DNA from: Myxococcales bacterium
GTDB taxonomy: Bacteria; Myxococcota; Bradymonadia; REDH01
Assembly (NCBI GenBank): GCA_018970625.1
Contig: JAGWVZ010000001.1
Span: 1 to 28,420, forward strand
Direction: 5' to 3'
DNA length: 28,420 bases
This document shows positions 24,698-28,420 of the stretch, piece after piece. The notes under the pieces were generated by a model. The model saw only the letters and a list, made by a program, of their open reading frames with translations, did no database searches and was not told the origin of the DNA. The translations under genes and the position numbers were made by a program. Positions within the stretch are counted from its first letter, which is position 1. Every line of letters begins with the position of its first letter.

Positions 24698-25237
24698 CTA
24701 TTCCAGGCCGGCAGCGAACGCAGGGGGGGCCACCGTGACGCCCGCGCGCTCCAGGAAATCCGGGAGCGCCTGAAGCCCCTGCGCGGTGTCGATGCGATTT
24801 CGCCGACACGAGAACCGCTGCATATCGGCGCCCACGGTGTCCCATTCGCCGAGCATGGTGGCGGATGCCTGACAATGCGAGGGGTCCACGACGCACTCCA
24901 GCTGCTCCAGCTCGGCCGCGCGCACCATGTCGACCTGTAGCCCCTCGTCGCCACAGGCGTACATGAACGCGAGCCCGTAGCACCATCCTTCGGCACCCCG
25001 GTCGCAGAGCGCTGCCGTGGTGCGTGCCGTGGATGACGCAGAATCGGGCAGCGAATCCTCGACCGTGTAGGACGGTAGCCACCAGAAGGCGAACGCCGAG
25101 GTCGGCAGCCCGACAGCAAAAACGGCGAGGGCGATCAGGCGCGTAAGCGGGCGAACCTGCCGGGTTGACGACGGTGTCCGGCCTGACAACGGAACTGCCG
25201 GGCCGGGTTGCGGTCTGCCGGAGGGACGCTCGTCCAT
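24698..25237 (-). CDS. Cys-rich membrane-anchored protein, possibly Sel1/Hcp-like
   Basis: The 179-aa protein has a Pro/Arg/Ser-rich N-terminus, one hydrophobic helix at about residues 32-50 (signal anchor or uncleaved signal), then a soluble region. Cys78, 86, 95, 115 and 122 are spaced within helical sequence. The stretch ALCDRGAEGWCYGLAFMYAC followed by DMVRAAELEQLEC resembles Cys-rich Sel1 repeats (Hcp type), in which helix pairs are held by disulfides. The match is partial: only one or two units fit and the Gly spacing differs. A periplasmic binding or scaffold role would follow from such a fold, but is not shown. The gene starts 15 nt after the Trp-rich lipoprotein gene on the same strand, so they are likely an operon. 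GGA lies about 5 nt before ATG 25237. Confidence 0.68.
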   Translation of the reverse strand: MDERPSGRPQPGPAVPLSGRTPSSTRQVRPLTRLIALAVFAVGLPTSAFAFWWLPSYTVEDSLPDSASSTARTTAALCDRGAEGWCYGLAFMYACGDEGLQVDMVRAAELEQLECVVDPSHCQASATMLGEWDTVGADMQRFSCRRNRIDTAQGLQALPDFLERAGVTVAPPAFAAGLE

Positions 25238-25252
25238 GGTATTCCAGAGAGG

Positions 25253-25639
25253 TTAGCGGTGGCGGATATACGTGCGGCGGTTGGTGACCGTACGGTTGAC
25301 GTGTACGCCTGGTCCACCGGGGCCATAACTGATCGCGGGCGAGTTCCAGACAGGGCGATGTGTAGACCAGACACCATAGACAGGTCGACCGGCGTATCCG
25401 TTCCAGGGGCCGACCCACCCCACTGTTGGGCCATACCAGCCGGGATTGCCCGCATACACCCAGCGATTTTGCACGTACACGCGCTGCGGCGCCGCTGCAC
25501 GTTGGTTAGCGGCCGTCTGCGCGCGCTGCGACGAGGTGGACGAGACGACGCTCATGTCGGCCGGCGTCCAAGCGTGCGCACACGCATGAAGGGAGAGCAG
25601 CAGCACAGCCAGAATACCGAAAAGCAGTGTGGAACGCAT
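25253..25639 (-). CDS. Small Trp/Tyr/Gly-rich exported protein (lipoprotein-like)
   Basis: The 128-aa product begins at ATG 25639 with a signal of hydrophobic residues ending in SLHAC (Cys20). His at -2 is unusual for a lipobox, so simple secretion is also possible. The mature part starts with a Ser/Gln/Ala stretch. A Trp, Tyr, Gly and Pro-rich segment follows (for example NRWVYAGNPGWYGPTVGWVG), and the end is basic (NRTVTNRRTYIRHR). Seven Trp in about 110 residues is striking. Such composition occurs in surface or matrix proteins and in small envelope lipoproteins of unknown role. I do not recognise a family. It lies 15 nt upstream of the Cys-rich membrane protein gene and 134 bp after the porin gene. 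Confidence 0.7.
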   Translation of the reverse strand: MRSTLLFGILAVLLLSLHACAHAWTPADMSVVSSTSSQRAQTAANQRAAAPQRVYVQNRWVYAGNPGWYGPTVGWVGPWNGYAGRPVYGVWSTHRPVWNSPAISYGPGGPGVHVNRTVTNRRTYIRHR

Positions 25640-25773
25640 GGCAACCCGCGGTGGGTGAGTGGCGACGTGCGAAGGACAGAGTGACACCGCAGGTGACGAT
25701 GCGCAAGTGGCGGTATTCACACGGCACGCGCGTTGTTTGCGTCGTCCCCCGGATCGATGCCCGTCGCGGGCAA

Positions 25774-27201
25774 TCAGAAAGAGAAATACAGGGCGGTGTT
25801 CAGCAGGAAGATGTTCTGGTTATAGACACCTTCTGACGATGGCTGCTTGCTGTTCGTGGTCGCAAAGGCGCTCGCGGTCGCGGCACCATTGGTGTCGCGC
25901 TCGAAATAGAAGATGTTCGACGCTGTGGTGGCGAGGCTCATCGAGAAGTTGTTTCTGCCCACCAGCTGAAAGATTCCACCGACGCCGGCGCTGACCTTGT
26001 TCATGTCGATCAGGGCGGGTTCAAGCGTCTCGTCGGGGATCGCGTTGCCGTCATAGCCGAGGTCGAGCATGAGCTCGATGCGGTCGTTGAGGTACCAGGA
26101 ACCACCGACGCGCACACCGGCGGCGGTGTTCCAGTCGCGGTTGAGGTTCTGCACAATGGGGTTGCCGGCCGGGGGATCGCCGTTTTCGTCAATGGCGCAG
26201 AACTCGAACGGATCTTCGTCACCCAGATCGTTCTGCGAGACGATGCACTGGTTCTCGAGGATGCTCCAGCGGGTGACATCACCGAACACGCGAAGTTCCA
26301 GGTTATCGATGGGTCGTACGCGGGCTCCGAAGCGGAAGATGTCAGGAAGCTTCTGCGTGAAGACGATGTCGTTGGTGTCCTGATTGGGAGGGAAGGTGTT
26401 TACCAGCGTGCCGTCGTACACCATCTCGCCCGAGATATTGGGCGCGGATTGCCATGAGGTGCTGATCCACAGTCGGTCTTCGATGCCTTCCCAGGTCAGG
26501 CCGGCGCCGATACCGAAGTCGGTCGAGCTGACATCCACAAGCGAGCGGCCTTCGCTGTACAGGTTGTCGGTTCCATCCACGTTTCGCGCGCGGATGGTGT
26601 TGACTTCACTCAGGTAAAGGCTGCCCGAAAAACCGATGGAGAGCCGGGCCGGCTCGATTTCGTAGGCCGCACCCAACGAGAACGCCAGCGTGCGAATGGT
26701 GCCCTCGATCGTGTACCAACGCTGCGAACCGTCCACAGCGCCCGCGAACTCATCGCTCGGTGTCGCCTGATCCCACACCGCCTGACCACCAAAGGGCGCA
26801 TAAAATCCGAACCCGATACCGAACGGAATATCGGTGTTGAAGTCCGTCGCGACGCCGAGCATGGGCGAGTAAATCAGGTTGGCCACCGACGCTTCACCCG
26901 TATTGGCCGCGATGTATTCGGGCGAGTGCTCACCCACCGCCGGCGGGCTCACTGCGTTCGCACTCCGCTCATAGGTCGATGTGCGGTATGCCCAGTTGAC
27001 GTCCAGCATCAGTTGTGTGCGGTCGACCAGCGCCAGATTCGCCGGATTGTAATAAATAGCCGATGGGTTCACCGACACAGGATTGCCCAGCGGACCACCA
27101 AAACGCGCAGCTGCGAATCCGCTCGCATGCGCTTCGGAACTCAGGCCACACAGGCCTGCACACATGGCCACCGCAAGCGTATACCGTGTCACATGTCTCA
27201 T
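25774..27201 (-). CDS. Outer-membrane transport protein, OmpP1/FadL/TodX family
   Basis: The 475-aa protein has a signal peptide with likely cleavage after AHA (residue 26). The mature N-terminus GFAAARFGGPLGNPVSVNPSAIYYNPANLAL is the FadL hatch motif, where 'NPSAIYYNPA' is nearly invariant. The remainder alternates hydrophobic and polar residues, as in a beta-barrel of about 14 strands. The last strand ends in Phe (LYFSF), the usual outer-membrane insertion signal. FadL channels move long-chain fatty acids or other hydrophobic compounds across the outer membrane; which is moved here is unknown. ATG 27201 is favoured because it gives a normal signal peptide; ATG 27234 adds 11 residues. Expression may share the divergent region with the lipoprotein at 27408. 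Confidence 0.92.
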   Translation of the reverse strand: MRHVTRYTLAVAMCAGLCGLSSEAHASGFAAARFGGPLGNPVSVNPSAIYYNPANLALVDRTQLMLDVNWAYRTSTYERSANAVSPPAVGEHSPEYIAANTGEASVANLIYSPMLGVATDFNTDIPFGIGFGFYAPFGGQAVWDQATPSDEFAGAVDGSQRWYTIEGTIRTLAFSLGAAYEIEPARLSIGFSGSLYLSEVNTIRARNVDGTDNLYSEGRSLVDVSSTDFGIGAGLTWEGIEDRLWISTSWQSAPNISGEMVYDGTLVNTFPPNQDTNDIVFTQKLPDIFRFGARVRPIDNLELRVFGDVTRWSILENQCIVSQNDLGDEDPFEFCAIDENGDPPAGNPIVQNLNRDWNTAAGVRVGGSWYLNDRIELMLDLGYDGNAIPDETLEPALIDMNKVSAGVGGIFQLVGRNNFSMSLATTASNIFYFERDTNGAATASAFATTNSKQPSSEGVYNQNIFLLNTALYFSF

Positions 27202-27407
27202 GCTTGTACCATCCAGGGAAAACCCGCGTTTCATGGTCGAACCAAACGGGAAAATGAACAAATTGACGCAGTGCGTAACATCTTGAAGCGGCTATGGATT
27301 CAGGCCACTACGCGCTCCCTTTTTCAGCTTGTTGCCGGTAACGTCAAGGGCTATATCGCCGTGACTGTGATGTGCACTCAAATCCCCCTCTGTCCCCTTC
27401 AGGGCCC

Positions 27408-28226
27408 ATGAGCGTCTCTCTTCTGTCGTCTCCCTTTCGGTCTTCTTCGCGCTGCGCGTTTGCCCTGCTGGTTGGCGTCTCTGCCTCACTCGCCGCCTGC
27501 GCCAGTCCGGACCCCGAAGCCGTCATGGCGGAGTTTGTTGACCGCACGACCGTCCCCGACGCCGGCGCCGACGTCACTCCCGACGCCACGGTCGATGTCG
27601 ACCCCGACGCCGAGGTCTGCACCATTGATGCCCCGGCCGGGCGCTTCCTGCTTTCGCTGATTGTCACCCCGCTCGATCGGCAGCAGCTGAGCCCACTCAT
27701 GGTGGACCTCACCATCGTGCCCGAGGACGATGGACAATACACCTTCAACTTTCAGCCCATCGCCACCGACTTTATCCTCGTTGACCAGCAGCGGCAGCCG
27801 CGCGTCGCTCAGGGGAACCCGGGCGAAGAAGGCTACTCCCCGGCTCCGCGAGAAGCCGTTGGAGCCCCCATCACCGTCAACGACATCGTGATTGATGAAG
27901 CCGGCGCGTTCGTCGTCTCGGTCGTCGATATCCGCGTGGAAGGCTTCGCCAACGCGCTGACATTCCGTGATATTCTGGCTGACCTTACCCTCACCGGTTC
28001 GCTCCGCTCCAACGATGTCGGCTGTGGCGACGTCACCGGCACCGGCAAGGAGCCCATCCCGAACCTCAACCTCAACACCTCGGTCTTCGGCATGATCCGC
28101 GTCGAAGACCCGCAGACATACACCGACCCGATCGTCATCTCGTGTGCCTCGCAGCAGGCTGTCGACGCTGACCCCTGCGACGGACGGGACGCCACAGAGG
28201 GCTCGGCAGAAGGCTCAGGCGAGTAA
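27408..28226 (+). CDS. Lipoprotein with acidic Asp-rich linker, unknown function
   Basis: The 272-aa protein has a signal peptide with lipobox SLAAC (Cys31). About 25 residues later, a repetitive acidic linker runs as DAGADVTPDATVDVDPDAEV. A beta-rich domain follows (residues about 80-250, with strands such as GRFLLSLIVTPLD and TVNDIVIDEAGAFVVSV). The C-terminus is short, acidic and Gly/Ser-rich. Such D-x-D-P linkers are common in surface lipoproteins of Myxococcota and Bradymonadota. No domain is recognised. ATG 27408 is preferred over 27372 because AGGG sits about 4 nt upstream and the n-region is shorter. It is divergent from the FadL-like porin with a 206-bp gap that should hold both promoters. 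Confidence 0.8.
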   Translation: MSVSLLSSPFRSSSRCAFALLVGVSASLAACASPDPEAVMAEFVDRTTVPDAGADVTPDATVDVDPDAEVCTIDAPAGRFLLSLIVTPLDRQQLSPLMVDLTIVPEDDGQYTFNFQPIATDFILVDQQRQPRVAQGNPGEEGYSPAPREAVGAPITVNDIVIDEAGAFVVSVVDIRVEGFANALTFRDILADLTLTGSLRSNDVGCGDVTGTGKEPIPNLNLNTSVFGMIRVEDPQTYTDPIVISCASQQAVDADPCDGRDATEGSAEGSGE

Positions 28227-28292
28227 AGCCGCGCGCCTGACGTGCCCTCCCGAATCGGCATGTCAAACCGCACACAGACGCTCCCCCGAACA

Positions 28293-28420
28293 TCACGGTC
28301 CCGCGTCCGCCTCGGCTGCGGGGGTGCCCGGCAAACGCCGGCCACCACCACGCTCCTCGGCCATCGCGCGCAGGCGAGACTCCACCTGCGCACCAAGGCC
28401 GTCCAGACCGGGTGCCTGAA
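28293..28420 (-). CDS. C-terminal end of an unknown protein (runs off window end)
   Basis: On the minus strand an open frame enters at the window edge and stops at TGA 28293. The 41 visible residues include GLDGLGAQVESRLRAMAEER followed by a Gly/Arg/Pro/Ala tail, like the helical end of a protein with a flexible tail. The other two minus frames give Trp/Arg/Pro-rich translations. It converges with the lipoprotein gene, leaving a 66-bp gap. Nothing can be said of function. Confidence 0.5.
   Translation of the reverse strand, partial: QAPGLDGLGAQVESRLRAMAEERGGGRRLPGTPAAEADAGP

Noticed and set aside
27833..28396. 187-aa minus-strand frame opposite the last lipoprotein
   Set aside because: It is antisense to a convincing lipoprotein, and its sequence is Arg/Ser/Thr-rich as expected of a shadow.

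Overview
The window is a GC-rich chromosomal segment from a Gram-negative, probably heterotrophic bacterium. The evidence is an outer-membrane FadL-type channel, many Sec/SPII lipoproteins and a bacterial-type gltBD pair. One lipoprotein has an Asp/Ala/Pro linker of the 'DAG-D-TPD' kind common in Myxococcota and Bradymonadota, so a deltaproteobacterium-like host is my best guess. This is inferred from style only; there is no rRNA or tRNA to confirm it.

Layout. 1-6052: a partial lipoprotein; a membrane-anchored protein of unknown function; a PHA-granule-region family protein; a PPC-like lipoprotein; a thioredoxin-fold lipoprotein; a hotdog thioesterase followed at once by a membrane protein with a winged-helix-like domain. 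6053-6343: a convergent gap with two copies of an 83-bp repeat, each carrying two hairpins, followed by a likely terminator. 6344-10615: a 1423-aa protein I do not recognise, with disordered Arg/Gly-rich and acidic segments. 10797-11342: a FadM/THEM6-like thioesterase. 11560-13290: an abiEi/abiEii toxin-antitoxin or phage-defence operon behind a near-perfect 35-bp inverted repeat. 13363-15232: msrA downstream of a beta-propeller-like lipoprotein. 15420-21431: gltB-gltD, the NADPH glutamate synthase, with a TTG-initiated gltB and a hairpin-rich leader. 21931-24504: a trmK-type tRNA methyltransferase overlapping the 3' end of a neutral ceramidase. 24698-27201: a Cys-rich membrane protein, a Trp-rich lipoprotein and a FadL-family porin. 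27408-28420: a lipoprotein and the C-terminus of an unknown gene.

How the genes fit together. Housekeeping nitrogen assimilation (gltBD) and repair (msrA, trmK) sit among envelope genes and lipid-related functions (two hotdog thioesterases, ceramidase, FadL-like channel, PHA-family protein). The only clearly accessory module is abiE. No insertion sequence, integrase, CRISPR array, tRNA or rRNA was found. The features most worth follow-up are the hairpin-repeat array, the giant protein, the abiE operator-like repeat and the gltB leader.
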